Below are positions 18,886-28,324 of a DNA stretch of 64,000 bases, piece after piece; positions within the stretch are counted from its first letter, which is position 1, and the number at the start of each line of letters is the position of its first letter. Both the position numbers and the translations under genes were made by a program. The notes under the pieces were generated by a model that worked only from the letters and a program-made list of their open reading frames with translations, did not search any database and was not told the DNA's origin. This DNA is from Pseudanabaena sp. Its GTDB lineage: Bacteria > Cyanobacteriota > Cyanobacteriia > Pseudanabaenales > Pseudanabaenaceae. The DNA is taken from contig QBMK01000002.1 in the NCBI GenBank assembly GCA_003249035.1, forward strand, positions 347,457 to 411,456, given 5' to 3'.

Positions 18886-20556
18886 ATGACCCAGACACTC
18901 ACACCGACCCAAAGTTCGGGCGCAATGGGAGCTGAACCCCAAAAGACTCTCTGGTGGGAATTTTTCACCTTTAGTGTCGATCATAAAATTATCGGCATTC
19001 AGTATCTTGTCACTTCATTTGTTTTTTATCTAGTTGGCGGTCTGCTGGCTTCTATAGTTCGTGCAGAGCTAGCAACCCCAGACTCCGATTTAGTGGATCC
19101 CGCTTTTTACAACAGTCTTTTCACAATGCATGGCACGGTCATGATCTTTTTATGGATCGTTCCTGCTGTGACTGGAGGCTTTGGCAACTATCTGATCCCA
19201 TTGATGATCGGAGCGCGGGACATGGCATTTCCTCGTCTGAATGCGATCGCCTTTTGGTTGACCATTCCTGCTGGGATGCTGTTGATGAGCAGCTTCTTCT
19301 TTGGACCTGCCTCAACTGGTTGGACTGCCTATCCCCCTTTAAGCATTTTGACAAATGAGCATGTCGGCCAAGTTATCTGGATTGGCAGCATTCTTTTAGT
19401 GGGTACTTCCTCGATTCTGGCGGCAGTGAACTTTATCGTGACGATATGGTCGATGCGGATGCCTGGAATGGATCTGTTTAGTATGCCGCTATTCTGCTGG
19501 GCAATGATGGCAACATCTGTGCTAGCCCTACTAGCTACACCTGTATTAGCAGGAGCTATGGTTTTACTAGGTTTTGACTTACTGATTGGCACAAACTTCT
19601 TTAACCCCACTGGCGGTGGCGACCCAGTAGTGTATCAACACTTATTCTGGTTTTATTCGCACCCTGCCGTTTATGTTATGGTCTTGCCAGTATTTGGCAT
19701 CATCTCTGAAGTTTTGCCTCCCCACAGCCGCAAGCCAATTTTTGGTTATAAGGCGATCGCCTATTCCAGCATGATGATTTGTGCATTGGGATTGTTTGTA
19801 TGGGCGCACCATATGTTTACCAGTGGCACACCTGATTGGTTGCGAGTATTCTTCATGGTAGCGACTTTGCTGGTAGCCGTACCGACAGGGATCAAGGTAT
19901 TTAGTTGGGTTGCTACGCTTTGGGGTGGCAAGTTGCGTTTAGAGAGTCCTTTGCTATTTGCTATGGGATTTATCTCCACATTCTTAATTGGTGGCTTGAG
20001 CGGCGTAATGCTGGGTTCAGCTCCCATTGATATTCATGTTCACGATACTTATTTCGTGGTAGCCCACTTCCACTACGTTCTTTTTGGCGGCAGTGTGTTT
20101 GGTATTTACGCGGGACTATATCATTGGTTTCCCAAGATGACTGGTCGCATGTTGAATGAGTTTTGGGGCAAGGTTCACTTTGTCTTAACATTCATCGGAA
20201 TGCATCTAACCTTTGGTCCCATGCATATTCTTGGATTGCAAGGAATGCCTCGCCGAGTCGCCCAGTACGATCCTCAATTTGCACCGATTAATGTGATCTG
20301 CACGATTGGAGCATTTATTCTGGCGATTTCCACAGTTCCTTTTGTGATAAATGCTGTCTACAGTTGGTTTAAGGGCGAACAAGCTCCTGACAATCCTTGG
20401 AACGCTCTGACTATGGAATGGACAACTTCTTCTCCACCAATTCCCCATAACTGGGTTGGTGAACCAGTCTTATTGACTGGCCCCTATGACTATGGCGAAG
20501 AATATAAAGAAGCCCGTAAAGAAGCTGCGATCGCAGCTTCCCAAGCTGCAACTTAA
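18886..20556 (+). CDS. ctaD: Cytochrome c oxidase subunit I
   Basis: The protein has 556 residues with twelve membrane helices of the haem-copper oxidase core. The haem a ligand is in TMHGTVMIFLW; YSHPAVYVMVLP carries the CuB His and cross-linked Tyr; WAHHMFTSG gives two more CuB His; DTYFVVAHFHYVLFGG carries the haem a3 and second haem a His. The YSHPAVY motif lacks the Glu of mitochondrial-type enzymes and fits the A2 class. It reduces O2 to water and pumps protons. It starts 43 bases after ctaC. Confidence 0.95.
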   Translation: MTQTLTPTQSSGAMGAEPQKTLWWEFFTFSVDHKIIGIQYLVTSFVFYLVGGLLASIVRAELATPDSDLVDPAFYNSLFTMHGTVMIFLWIVPAVTGGFGNYLIPLMIGARDMAFPRLNAIAFWLTIPAGMLLMSSFFFGPASTGWTAYPPLSILTNEHVGQVIWIGSILLVGTSSILAAVNFIVTIWSMRMPGMDLFSMPLFCWAMMATSVLALLATPVLAGAMVLLGFDLLIGTNFFNPTGGGDPVVYQHLFWFYSHPAVYVMVLPVFGIISEVLPPHSRKPIFGYKAIAYSSMMICALGLFVWAHHMFTSGTPDWLRVFFMVATLLVAVPTGIKVFSWVATLWGGKLRLESPLLFAMGFISTFLIGGLSGVMLGSAPIDIHVHDTYFVVAHFHYVLFGGSVFGIYAGLYHWFPKMTGRMLNEFWGKVHFVLTFIGMHLTFGPMHILGLQGMPRRVAQYDPQFAPINVICTIGAFILAISTVPFVINAVYSWFKGEQAPDNPWNALTMEWTTSSPPIPHNWVGEPVLLTGPYDYGEEYKEARKEAAIAASQAAT

Positions 20557-20571
20557 ACCCAAACTCCGCGA

Positions 20572-20593
20572 GCAATGGGCTAAAGCCCATTGC
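20572..20593 (+). repeat. Compact hairpin between ctaD and ctaE
   Basis: GCAATGGGCT and AGCCCATTGC form a 10-bp perfect palindrome with a two-base centre in the 69-base gap between ctaD and the ATG of ctaE. It may tune the subunit ratio or protect the upstream mRNA; no T-run follows. Confidence 0.7.
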
Positions 20594-20625
20594 CTAAATT
20601 ATCCATATTATCCAAACATTTACCT

Positions 20626-21252
20626 ATGCAAGGATCGATCTCTCCAGTTACTAACCCGACGCAAGATGATGCAATCCATGCTCATGCAGCTGAAGCGGGT
20701 CATTACGAACACCCAGATTTACGGGTTTTTGGCTTAATTGTATTCCTTATTTCTGAAGGGATGCTATTTTTTGGCTTATTTGCCGCCTACTTAACCTTTC
20801 GTTCTGTGGCAACATCTTGGCCCCCAGAAGGTACGCCTGAACTCGAATTACTACTGCCAGGAATCAATACAATTATTCTGGTATCTAGCAGCTTCGTGAT
20901 TCATCAAGCCGATCATGCGATCAAAGAGAATAAAGTCAAAGCAGCTCAGCTATGGTTTCTCGCCACTTTTATCATGGGCGCAATATTCATTGCTGGACAA
21001 ATCTATGAATACCAACATCTAGAGTTTGGGCTAACCACCAATCTTTTTGCTAGTACTTTTTATGTGTTAACTGGCTTTCATGGCTTGCACGTAATTATTG
21101 GCTTATCGTTGATTGCAACTGTGTTAGTGCGATCGCTCAAAGCTGGACATTACAACAACACCAGTCACTTCGGGATCGAAGCTGCCTCTATATATTGGCA
21201 CTTTGTCGATATTGTCTGGATTGTCTTATTTTTACTGCTATACATTCTCTAG
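20626..21252 (+). CDS. ctaE: Cytochrome c oxidase subunit III
   Basis: About 208 residues from ATG 20626; the frame extends upstream to TTG 20590, but that lies inside the hairpin. Five membrane helices are visible, in the short bacterial form: VFLISEGMLFFGLFAAYLTF with the family Glu, TFYVLTGFHGLHVIIGL, and a terminal YWHFVDIVWIVLFLLLYIL. It stabilises the oxidase core. It closes the ctaCDE operon and is followed by two hairpins. Confidence 0.93.
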   Translation: MQGSISPVTNPTQDDAIHAHAAEAGHYEHPDLRVFGLIVFLISEGMLFFGLFAAYLTFRSVATSWPPEGTPELELLLPGINTIILVSSSFVIHQADHAIKENKVKAAQLWFLATFIMGAIFIAGQIYEYQHLEFGLTTNLFASTFYVLTGFHGLHVIIGLSLIATVLVRSLKAGHYNNTSHFGIEAASIYWHFVDIVWIVLFLLLYIL

Positions 21253-21268
21253 CAATAAAGGAAAAAGT

Positions 21269-21297
21269 GAGGCGTAGCATTGAGACGCCTCTCTTTT
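21269..21297 (+). terminator. Terminator after ctaE
   Basis: GAGGCGT (21269-21275) pairs with ACGCCTC (21285-21291), followed by TCTTTT; 17 bases after the ctaE stop. Confidence 0.7.
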
Positions 21298-21301
21298 GAT
21301 A

Positions 21302-21332
21302 AAAAAATGGGGTGCCTCGCACCCCATTTTTT
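21302..21332. terminator. Bidirectional terminator between ctaE and the minus-strand lipoprotein gene
   Basis: A perfect 14-bp stem (21302-21315 with 21319-21332) with six A before and six T after the GC-rich core and a three-base loop, at the convergent boundary. Confidence 0.85.
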
Positions 21333-21996
21333 ATTTCTCAATTTTGAAAGATTTGATAAAGCGATCGACATCGGCAGCTGCAATTTTATCGGCAGCACCT
21401 AGCGCAAATACTTGATATAAACGATTGCCCGCAAGGCAAAATCTACCCCTCATTGATACATCAGTTGTCTGGACTTTGCCAGTAGCTTCAAAATCACGGC
21501 AAGGGACATCTCCAAGCATATATTCTTTCTCAGACTTAATTACTCCCTTAAGGTTTGCGACAGATCCTTTAACTGATTCTCCTAAACCTTTTTGGACATC
21601 AGCAGGATTGGCAATTTTGTTAGGAAAGTCTGCATATCCAACAAAAAATCCTGATTCACTCGCTTCAGCTATCACCATATTTAGCTTGATTGTTCCCACA
21701 TTAGTCTTTTGCTCTTGAGACTGCTCTTGTGGCTTGCTAGGCAGTTGCACGCTAAATTTCCCAGTCGATGATTTGTAATCTTGCCAACTATTAGCACTGG
21801 TGGTTTCTGACTTTTCACTCGTTTTGGCTTCTGGCGTTACAGCATCTTTCGATTTTTCAGGAGGCTTCTCAGAAGCTGTAGTTGAAGGAGCTGCTGATTT
21901 AGTTGGATTGGCATTCTCTGCTACAGGGGTAGAAGATGTGCAAGCACTGACTGCAAATAAAACTAAACCAGCCGCAAGGGAAATATACTTTTTCAT
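21331..21996 (-). CDS. Hypothetical lipoprotein
   Basis: The protein has 221 residues. It has a lipoprotein signal peptide with lipobox AVSAC near residue 19, a Ser/Thr/Pro/Lys/Glu-rich disordered linker (about 20-70), then a folded domain (about 70-221) starting WQDYKSSTGKFSVQLPSKPQ. It has paired cysteines (VPCRDFEATG and RFCLAGNRLYQV). The pattern is widespread among cyanobacterial envelope lipoproteins of unknown role. It ends at a bidirectional terminator. Confidence 0.78.
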   Translation of the reverse strand: MKKYISLAAGLVLFAVSACTSSTPVAENANPTKSAAPSTTASEKPPEKSKDAVTPEAKTSEKSETTSANSWQDYKSSTGKFSVQLPSKPQEQSQEQKTNVGTIKLNMVIAEASESGFFVGYADFPNKIANPADVQKGLGESVKGSVANLKGVIKSEKEYMLGDVPCRDFEATGKVQTTDVSMRGRFCLAGNRLYQVFALGAADKIAAADVDRFIKSFKIEK

Positions 21997-22083
21997 GTGC
22001 GATTAAGATACGACCTTCGATTAGGGAACAAGCTTGAAGCTCGTTAGATACTATATCGTGACTTGCAGGCGCATTAATAAAAC

Positions 22084-22130
22084 TTAGAATTATGTATTCC
22101 CTGCCAACGCCAGGGAATACATAATTCTAA
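22084..22130 (-). terminator. 20-bp perfect palindrome at the rsgA 3' end
   Basis: Arms 22084-22103 and 22111-22130 are perfect complements over 20 bases with a 7-base loop. The palindrome overlaps the last codons and stop of rsgA. There is no clear T-run beyond the A/T-rich arm, so terminator action is plausible but not certain. Confidence 0.65.
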
Positions 22131-23200
22131 TCATCGTCTGTTTCTATATTTTGATGTTCGCTCCGACGGGACTCTCGACGATATCGTTTCTTCAGTAATC
22201 TAGGCTCTTGCTGTTGCTTCCCATCACTCGTATCTTTCACTTTGACTGATGCATCTGCATTAGCCGTATTTTTTAGCTTTTGTTGATAAGCAATCGCCTC
22301 TTCTAAATAGGCTATGTAATGCTCATAGCGCTCCCAATCACCGCGCACCAAACAATTTGGCTCGTCACGGCGGTGTAAACAATCATTAAACTGGCAACTT
22401 TCTCCTGAAGCTAATCTTTGTCTTGCTTCAGGGAAACAATCAGTTAATTCCTGAGGTGTCATGGTCAGGTTAGGTTGCATAAAACCTGGAGTATCAGCAA
22501 GATAGCCTCCCGCAGGCAATGCAAATAGCTCCACATGGCGAGTAGTGTGTTTCCCATGTCCTAAACGTTGGGAAACTTCACCAACACGAGCTTGTAAATT
22601 GGGAATTAATAAATTAATTAGGCTAGATTTACCGACTCCTGACTGCCCTACAACGACGGTTACCCCAGTTCGTAAATGTTGAGCTAGCTCGTCAATACCT
22701 TCACGAGTGTAAGTGCTAATTGCGATCGGTGAATATCCCCAAGACTTTAGGCGATCGCGACATGATTGCCATATTTGCTCACTAACTAAATCGCGCTTAT
22801 TTAGGCACAACAAAACATCAACCCCAGTGCTCTCGGCTTTTACTAAAAAGCGACTGAGTTGATGTGAATCAAGGTTAGGTTCGGCTAAGGCGAAAACTAA
22901 TAAAATGCGATCTACATTAGCTACGGTAGGGCGATCGAGCAAATTACGGCGCGGCGCTACTTCCGAGATTGCACCGCGTCCACCTTGCCAATCTGGTTCT
23001 TCGATGGTGATGCGATCGCCTACGCAGATCTGTTGGCCAATTTTTTTGAGTCGGGCACGTCGTGTGCACAGTAACTCATGGACAAGCTGACTAAATTTTT
23101 GACCAGATTCATCAAGCAACTCTAGATTGAAAGCTTGATCTAAGATCACGCGATAATAGTTGGCTTGTACAGCCAAGACCGTACCTGTTATCGCCAGCAT
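22127..23200 (-). CDS. rsgA: Ribosome small-subunit-dependent GTPase A
   Basis: The protein has 357 residues with the circularly permuted GTPase order of RsgA: an N-terminal OB domain, then NKRD (G4) before the P-loop VVGQSGVGKSSLINLL (G1) and DTPGF (G3). The C-terminal zinc-binding stretch has Cys, Cys, His, Cys (GESCQFNDCLHRRDEPNC). It checks late 30S subunit maturation. A basic/acidic tail (about 310-357) extends beyond the usual end. It follows the TusA-like and dnaJ genes in the same direction, an arrangement common in cyanobacteria. Confidence 0.94.
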   Translation of the reverse strand: MLAITGTVLAVQANYYRVILDQAFNLELLDESGQKFSQLVHELLCTRRARLKKIGQQICVGDRITIEEPDWQGGRGAISEVAPRRNLLDRPTVANVDRILLVFALAEPNLDSHQLSRFLVKAESTGVDVLLCLNKRDLVSEQIWQSCRDRLKSWGYSPIAISTYTREGIDELAQHLRTGVTVVVGQSGVGKSSLINLLIPNLQARVGEVSQRLGHGKHTTRHVELFALPAGGYLADTPGFMQPNLTMTPQELTDCFPEARQRLASGESCQFNDCLHRRDEPNCLVRGDWERYEHYIAYLEEAIAYQQKLKNTANADASVKVKDTSDGKQQQEPRLLKKRYRRESRRSEHQNIETDDD

Positions 23201-23213
23201 GAGTTTGATTGCA

Positions 23214-23447
23214 TCATGCTTTTTGGACTGTCAAAGCAAAAAAGCGATCGCGTTCTTCGATCCATTTTACCATGTGACCATCAGAAATAAGGCTATTCGG
23301 AACTTGCTCAATTGGTTCACCACTATCTAGCAGTACTTCTAGCAATTGCCCTGTTTCCAGTTTTTCCAGATGCAGTTTTGCTCGCACAAAACTAAGCGGA
23401 CAGGGAACACCACGTAAATCAATTGATTTGATTGCCTGTATACACAT
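23214..23447 (-). CDS. TusA-like sulfur carrier family protein
   Basis: About 77 residues from ATG 23447; the frame is open 23 codons further upstream, but that part is unlike the family. DLRGVPCPLSFVRAKLHLEK is the TusA/SirA signature with the Cys-Pro pair, the persulfide-bearing Cys being in PCP. It is placed between dnaJ and rsgA, 13 bases before rsgA. Sulfur relay for tRNA thiolation or cofactor synthesis is the family role; the partner here is unknown. Confidence 0.85.
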   Translation of the reverse strand: MCIQAIKSIDLRGVPCPLSFVRAKLHLEKLETGQLLEVLLDSGEPIEQVPNSLISDGHMVKWIEERDRFFALTVQKA

Positions 23448-23540
23448 ATATCTTTTTTTTGTAGAGGTCTTTAAAAATATTATATGAATAAAGCTTTTAA
23501 AAGCCTTGCAAAGCAAGGTTTTTAAAAGCTTTGTTTAGAT

Positions 23541-24674
23541 TTATTTTTGGTTGCCAAATATCCCGCCTAAGATGTCACCAATACCACCTTTAGCAGCACT
23601 TCCAAGTTGCTTCTCTTTTAATTTCTCAAGCACTTCTCGCTCTTCATTACCGATTTTGGTGGGAATGTCGATCTTGATTCTAATTAAATGATCGCCGCGA
23701 GCGACAGGATTTCCTAACTTGGGAACACCCAATCCTTCTAAGGTCAAGACAGTATCAGATTGTGTGCCTGAGGGAATCGTGAGAGGTTTCTTGCCATCAA
23801 CAGTATTAACAGCAATCTTGTCACCCAGAATCGCTTGCAAATAGCTAATCTTGATTTCTGATAGAACGTTGATGCCTTCACGTTCAAATTCATTGTCAGC
23901 TTGAACAAACAAGTAAACGTATAGGTCTCCTGAAGGACCGCCACGCTGTCCTGCATCGCCTTCACTAGAAACGCGCAATCTAGTTCCGCTATCAACACCT
24001 GCGGGAATGGTGATTTTTAGCTTTTTAGTAACTTGGTTTAGCCCTAAGCCATTACAGCTTTCACACTTATCCTCAATGGTCTGACCAGTGCCGTTACAAG
24101 TTGGACAGGTAGAAACTTGAGTAAAGCTACCAAACGGAGTACGTGTAGCACGGCGAACTTGACCAGTCCCACTACAAGTACCACATGTCCGAGGTCGAGT
24201 GCCTGGTTTCGCTCCACTTCCTGCACAAGTGCCACAAGTTTCGAGATGAGAGATTTTAATTTGCTTTTCACCACCAAAAACGGCTTCGCGAAATTCTAGC
24301 TTTAAATCAAAGCGCAAATCTTCTCCGCGAGAGGGTCCACTGCGACGGCGAGCTTGCTGCTGTTGACCCGTGTTAGAAAAGCCGCTAAAAAAGCTCTCAA
24401 AGATATCGGCAAAGCCACCCATATCGCCCATATCAGGTGAACCACCGCCGCCACTTGAGACTCCTGCTTCACCAAAACGGTCATATCTCGTACGGGTTTC
24501 AGGTTCAGATAGAACCTCATAGGCACGGTTAATTTCTTTAAATCGTTCATCCGCCCCCGCTTCTTTGTTAACATCGGGGTGATATTTTCGAGCTAAACGT
24601 CGATATGCTCGTTTGATTTCCTCTTTGTCAGTACTGCGATCGACTCCAAGGATTTCGTAATAATCACGCGCCAT
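23541..24674 (-). CDS. dnaJ: Molecular chaperone DnaJ
   Basis: The protein has 377 residues, type I. It has a J domain at 1-70 with HPD in KYHPDVN, a Gly-rich region (about 75-120), and four zinc-finger repeats ([32 protein letters not shown]). The C-terminal substrate-binding beta domains follow. It stimulates DnaK ATPase activity and delivers clients. DnaK and GrpE, often upstream in cyanobacteria, are not here. It is the first gene in the dnaJ / tusA-like / rsgA group. Confidence 0.95.
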   Translation of the reverse strand: MARDYYEILGVDRSTDKEEIKRAYRRLARKYHPDVNKEAGADERFKEINRAYEVLSEPETRTRYDRFGEAGVSSGGGGSPDMGDMGGFADIFESFFSGFSNTGQQQQARRRSGPSRGEDLRFDLKLEFREAVFGGEKQIKISHLETCGTCAGSGAKPGTRPRTCGTCSGTGQVRRATRTPFGSFTQVSTCPTCNGTGQTIEDKCESCNGLGLNQVTKKLKITIPAGVDSGTRLRVSSEGDAGQRGGPSGDLYVYLFVQADNEFEREGINVLSEIKISYLQAILGDKIAVNTVDGKKPLTIPSGTQSDTVLTLEGLGVPKLGNPVARGDHLIRIKIDIPTKIGNEEREVLEKLKEKQLGSAAKGGIGDILGGIFGNQK

Positions 24675-24797
24675 AGGGGGTTTCTCTGTCGCCTAAAGGA
24701 TTCATAAACAAATATTCTAATTTAACGTAGCACTGATTGTTTGTTTGTGGATACTCATAAGTAGTACGTTTTACCGCACATAGCTTTTTACTAAAAA

Positions 24798-25097
24798 CTA
24801 TGGTTTCGTCTTTACACTTACATTCCCTTGATTTACCAAGGTTTGACAGGCGAGACGGTAATTATTTGGTTTATTTTTAAGCTTTTTCTCTTCGAATTCA
24901 GTTTTGGGGGAGAGATTCTCAAGACCATCAACAATCTCGACTACACAGGTGGCGCATTGTCCATAACCATTACAGTTGGTGAGCTTCGCAACAAATTTAT
25001 AAATGTCAATGTTGTTTTCGAGAGCTTTTATGCGAAGGTTAACCCCATCCATAGCGATCGCTTCTTTTCCTTCATTCACAAACGTAATGTTCGCCAT
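24798..25097 (-). CDS. 2Fe-2S ferredoxin
   Basis: The protein has 99 residues. The cluster-binding pattern is [14 protein letters not shown] plus a distal Cys in YRLACQT, i.e. four Cys in the plant-type ferredoxin spacing with a slightly shifted first gap. It is similar to the minor soluble ferredoxins of cyanobacteria rather than PetF. It is an electron carrier with an unknown partner. It is monocistronic, divergent from the LOG-family gene. Confidence 0.88.
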   Translation of the reverse strand: MANITFVNEGKEAIAMDGVNLRIKALENNIDIYKFVAKLTNCNGYGQCATCVVEIVDGLENLSPKTEFEEKKLKNKPNNYRLACQTLVNQGNVSVKTKP

Positions 25098-25248
25098 AAC
25101 TGAGTGTTAATTCTTTGTTAATTTTTATTACTTAATTATTATCTTATCAAATGGGGAACAATAAAGCGCAGATAGTAAAAATGACAAAGCACACCGCTGG
25201 TTTGTCAGAAGGCAACAAGATGCCAATCAAGTCTTAAAATTAATTTAT

Positions 25249-26319
25249 ATGGCTACAATTCCTTCACGTTCAGATATCGATGCTCTTTCTCATGATTTGT
25301 ACAAGTTGGTAAATAATCTTGAATCAAATGAGCATGGGGAGCTGATTTACAATGCATTAAAGTCGATCTCTCAACTCAGTCAGACTGATGCTGAGCGCCT
25401 AGATTGGAAAATTTTGGCGGGTTCTTTGCAAGATATGCAAAAAGCGATCGCTATGTTTTATCCCCATCGCTTTAATCGGAAAGTGAGTATTTTTGGCTCA
25501 GCTCGTACTGATGCAAACGAGCCTGAATATCGACAAGCCTTCGAATTTTCCGAAAAGATCACCAAACAAGGATTTATGGTGATTACTGGGGCTGGAGGCG
25601 GCATCATGGCGGCGGGCAATAAAGGCGCAGGGAATAATTCTTTTGGTTTAAATATCAGTCTGCCCTTTGAGCAATCGAGTAATGGATTTGTATCTGAGGC
25701 TTCGCACTTAGTAAAGTTTCGTTATTTCTTTACGCGCAAACTTTACTTTATTAAAGAGAGTGACGCGATCGCTCTTTTCCCCGGAGGGTTCGGCACTCAA
25801 GATGAGTTTTTTGAATGCTTAACGCTCTGTCAGACAGGAAGAACAACGCCTTGTCCCATAGTCTTAATTGATAAACAGGGTGGAGATTATTGGAAAGATT
25901 GGGATGTATTTGTACAGAATAATTTACTCGAAAGAGGCTTGATTACCAAAGAAGACCGCAGCCTATACAAAATCACTGACGATATTGATGAAGCTTGCCA
26001 ATTTATTGCTTCGTTTTATAGCGTTTATCACTCTTGTCGATGGGTGGGGGATCAGTTTGTGATTCGTTTGCACATAGAAATTACTGACGAGCATCTTGAT
26101 CGCCTAAATGACAATTTCAGCGATATTTTAACTAGTGGCAAGATCGAGCGGAGTGCGGTTCTTCCTAAAGAAGCAAATGAGACACATATATTGGATTTAC
26201 CGCGTTTAAAGATGCATTTTAATCAACATGGATTTGGACGCTTATATCAGTTGATCGCAGCAATTAATGACACTTGCGACAGCGAGAATCCCTTGATTTG
26301 TCATCCTGAACAACGTTGA
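25249..26319 (+). CDS. LOG family (lysine decarboxylase-like) nucleotide-binding protein
   Basis: The protein has 356 residues. A Rossmann core (about 75-270) contains SIFGSARTDANEPEY, MVITGAGGGIMAAGNKGA and the LOG motif LFPGGFGTQDEFFE. Plant LOG proteins release cytokinin base from the riboside monophosphate; bacterial members hydrolyse nucleotide monophosphates. The longer form here has about 75 N-terminal and 85 C-terminal extra residues, as in many cyanobacterial homologues. The physiological substrate is unknown. Confidence 0.85.
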   Translation: MATIPSRSDIDALSHDLYKLVNNLESNEHGELIYNALKSISQLSQTDAERLDWKILAGSLQDMQKAIAMFYPHRFNRKVSIFGSARTDANEPEYRQAFEFSEKITKQGFMVITGAGGGIMAAGNKGAGNNSFGLNISLPFEQSSNGFVSEASHLVKFRYFFTRKLYFIKESDAIALFPGGFGTQDEFFECLTLCQTGRTTPCPIVLIDKQGGDYWKDWDVFVQNNLLERGLITKEDRSLYKITDDIDEACQFIASFYSVYHSCRWVGDQFVIRLHIEITDEHLDRLNDNFSDILTSGKIERSAVLPKEANETHILDLPRLKMHFNQHGFGRLYQLIAAINDTCDSENPLICHPEQR

Positions 26320-26413
26320 AACAGCTTAAAACCTTTACTGTCTGCTGTGCGAATGGTAAGGGTTTTGTCTCTGTTTTTTTAATTGTGCCAATGCACCTGA
26401 AAACAAAGGCTCA

Positions 26414-26449
26414 ATCTTAGGTGCAATGCATGAATTGCACCTAAGATTA
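26414..26449 (+). repeat. 15-bp perfect palindrome upstream of the protease-like gene
   Basis: Arms 26414-26428 and 26435-26449, with a 6-base loop and no T-run, about 95 bases after the LOG gene stop and 138 bases before the next start. Confidence 0.75.
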
Positions 26450-26586
26450 AGTTGGATACAGCTTCATCTATACAGGAGTAAAAGTGTACTTACCAAACCT
26501 TTACTCTTAAACATTTTGATGATTACTATAAAATGTAATCAAAAGCTTTTAGCGCCAATCAGTACAAAAAATAGGACAGGCACATC

Positions 26587-27852
26587 ATGAGAGGCGGTAT
26601 CCGCATCGGCAGCATTTCTGGCATTCCTTTATATATTGATTCATCATGGTTTCTCGTCCTTGGCTTTCTGGCTGTGTGGCTGAGTGCTGCCTATACGAAG
26701 TTATCGCCATCTTTTTCTTTAGGCTATGGCGCCATTACCGCTATTCTTTTCTTTTTGTCGATCGCGTTTAATAAAATTGCCCATGCTGTCACTTCTAAGG
26801 CACAGGGTGTAGAAATCAACGCTATAAATATACAGTTTATGGGAGGAGCAAATACGGTTGAGCAGGAAGCTAAAGCCCCTCTCTCCGTATTTAGTATTGC
26901 CATCTCAGGGCCATTAGTGAGTTTAGTTCTAAGTGCGATCGGATTTGTGGTGGCTTGGTTGATTGCTGGGGATGTAATTTTTTCTAACAATCCAAAAGCT
27001 ATTGAAACATTACCTGACAGTATTGGCAGCTTTCGAACTATTTGGACTATGATTGCCCTTAATATTGCCCGAATCAACCTTATATTTGGATTGTTTAGTC
27101 TTGTTCCTGCGTTACCCTTTGAAGGTGGACATATTCTCAAAGCAGCTGTCTGGAAGTTGACTGGCGATCGCATTATTGGTATCAGATGGGCTGCGAGATC
27201 GGGGCAATTTTGTGGAATCTTGACGATGATTCTGGGGGGATTGGTAATTCTAAGCAGTCCTATTGGCGGGCTCTTTCTGGTCTTTATTGGATGGTTCTTG
27301 TTTGGTAGTGCTGGTGGCTATCTCTATCTCAATAATTTGCAACAAGCTCTACTTGATATAAATGCTGAGACTGCGATGACGCGCGATTTTCGCTTAGTCA
27401 ATGCCGAAATCTCATTACGTGAATTTGCTGACAAATTTTTGCTAATGGAAGATAAAGATGCAAATCCCATTTATATCGCTTCATCAAATGGGCGCGATCG
27501 CGGGATTATTGCGGCTAATGCCATTCGCAATATTGATAGCAGCGAATGGCAAACAAAGTCTTTGCAAGCGCTAATTAAATCCTTTGACGAAATTGATACT
27601 GTCGAGCTTAAAGTGCCAATCTCAACAGTTGTGAATTTACTTGAGCAAAAACAGTTGCGTTATGTAATTGTGCGATCGCCTGTGGGATCGGTAGCTGGAG
27701 TTATCGATCATGGAGATATAATCAAGGCTCTTGATAGCAAACTGCTTTGGCGTATTCCTTCGGAGTATGTTAAACAGATTAAAGCAGACGGAAAATTTCC
27801 GGCAAACTTTCGGTTAGTTGAAATTTGTGCACAGTTAGACAAATCCAAGTAA
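26587..27852 (+). CDS. Site-2 protease (M50) homologue with degenerate metal site, CBS domains
   Basis: The protein has 421 residues. Membrane helices and spacing match cyanobacterial M50 site-2 proteases fused to CBS domains (SSWFLVLGF at the N-terminus, SGPLVSLVLS, then LFSLVPALPFEGGHILKA). The expected HExxH motif reads N62-K63-I-A-H66 (FNKIAHAV), so the first zinc His and the catalytic Glu are gone; the LDG Asp is replaced by Glu179. The rest of the fold is conserved. It is probably a pseudoprotease that binds membrane clients or nucleotides (CBS domains at about 265-400) rather than cutting. The frame is intact. Confidence 0.85.
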   Translation: MRGGIRIGSISGIPLYIDSSWFLVLGFLAVWLSAAYTKLSPSFSLGYGAITAILFFLSIAFNKIAHAVTSKAQGVEINAINIQFMGGANTVEQEAKAPLSVFSIAISGPLVSLVLSAIGFVVAWLIAGDVIFSNNPKAIETLPDSIGSFRTIWTMIALNIARINLIFGLFSLVPALPFEGGHILKAAVWKLTGDRIIGIRWAARSGQFCGILTMILGGLVILSSPIGGLFLVFIGWFLFGSAGGYLYLNNLQQALLDINAETAMTRDFRLVNAEISLREFADKFLLMEDKDANPIYIASSNGRDRGIIAANAIRNIDSSEWQTKSLQALIKSFDEIDTVELKVPISTVVNLLEQKQLRYVIVRSPVGSVAGVIDHGDIIKALDSKLLWRIPSEYVKQIKADGKFPANFRLVEICAQLDKSK

Positions 27853-27899
27853 TAAATTCTCCAAATAAGATCCGAGATTGTGGCGGTGATAGGATCCTT

Positions 27900-27995
27900 A
27901 CTAAAAATGGCTACGCCATTTTTAGTTTTTAAAACCCTTACTGGGTTTGTTTTTTAATTCACAAAAGTATGCCGACACCTTTGTGAATTGGTATT
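27900..27995. repeat. Composite two-hairpin repeat, copy A
   Basis: The first hairpin is 27900-27911 with 27915-27926 (tip GGC TAC GCC). A spacer with ACTGGGTTT follows, then a second hairpin 27956-27968 with 27977-27989 (AATTCACAAAAGT arm, one mismatch) and GGTATTAAAG. The whole order is repeated in inverse orientation at 47131-47244. It is a dispersed repeat rather than a simple terminator. Confidence 0.75.
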
Positions 27996-28044
27996 AAAGC
28001 TTTCAGAGATAGATTGGTTGCAATGCAAACCATCTTGACCAAAT

Positions 28045-28075
28045 AAAAAAAGCCTCGCTAAGCGAGGCTTTTTTT
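28045..28075. terminator. Bidirectional terminator
   Basis: AAAAAAAGCCTCGC pairs with GCGAGGCTTTTTTT around a three-base loop. It stops transcripts from the protease-like gene region. The stretch 28080-28324 after it shows no gene. Confidence 0.85.
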
Positions 28076-28324
28076 GAGTCATTGATGATGCTTATATCTG
28101 AAGAGAACGAAGAAATACTCGTTTATATCAATGTATTGTCAATAGCTTCTATGATTCTCTCAGATTAATTTTGATAATTCCCTAGACTTATTTCTTACTT
28201 TCAATGTTGTGAAATAGTATTTTTAGCTGGTACTTTTAGCTTTTGTGGGCAGTGAACACAAACTATCAAGCGCAAAATTATTAGAAAATAAATTAATAAG
28301 CCAATTGCCTATTAATTTAGTAAT

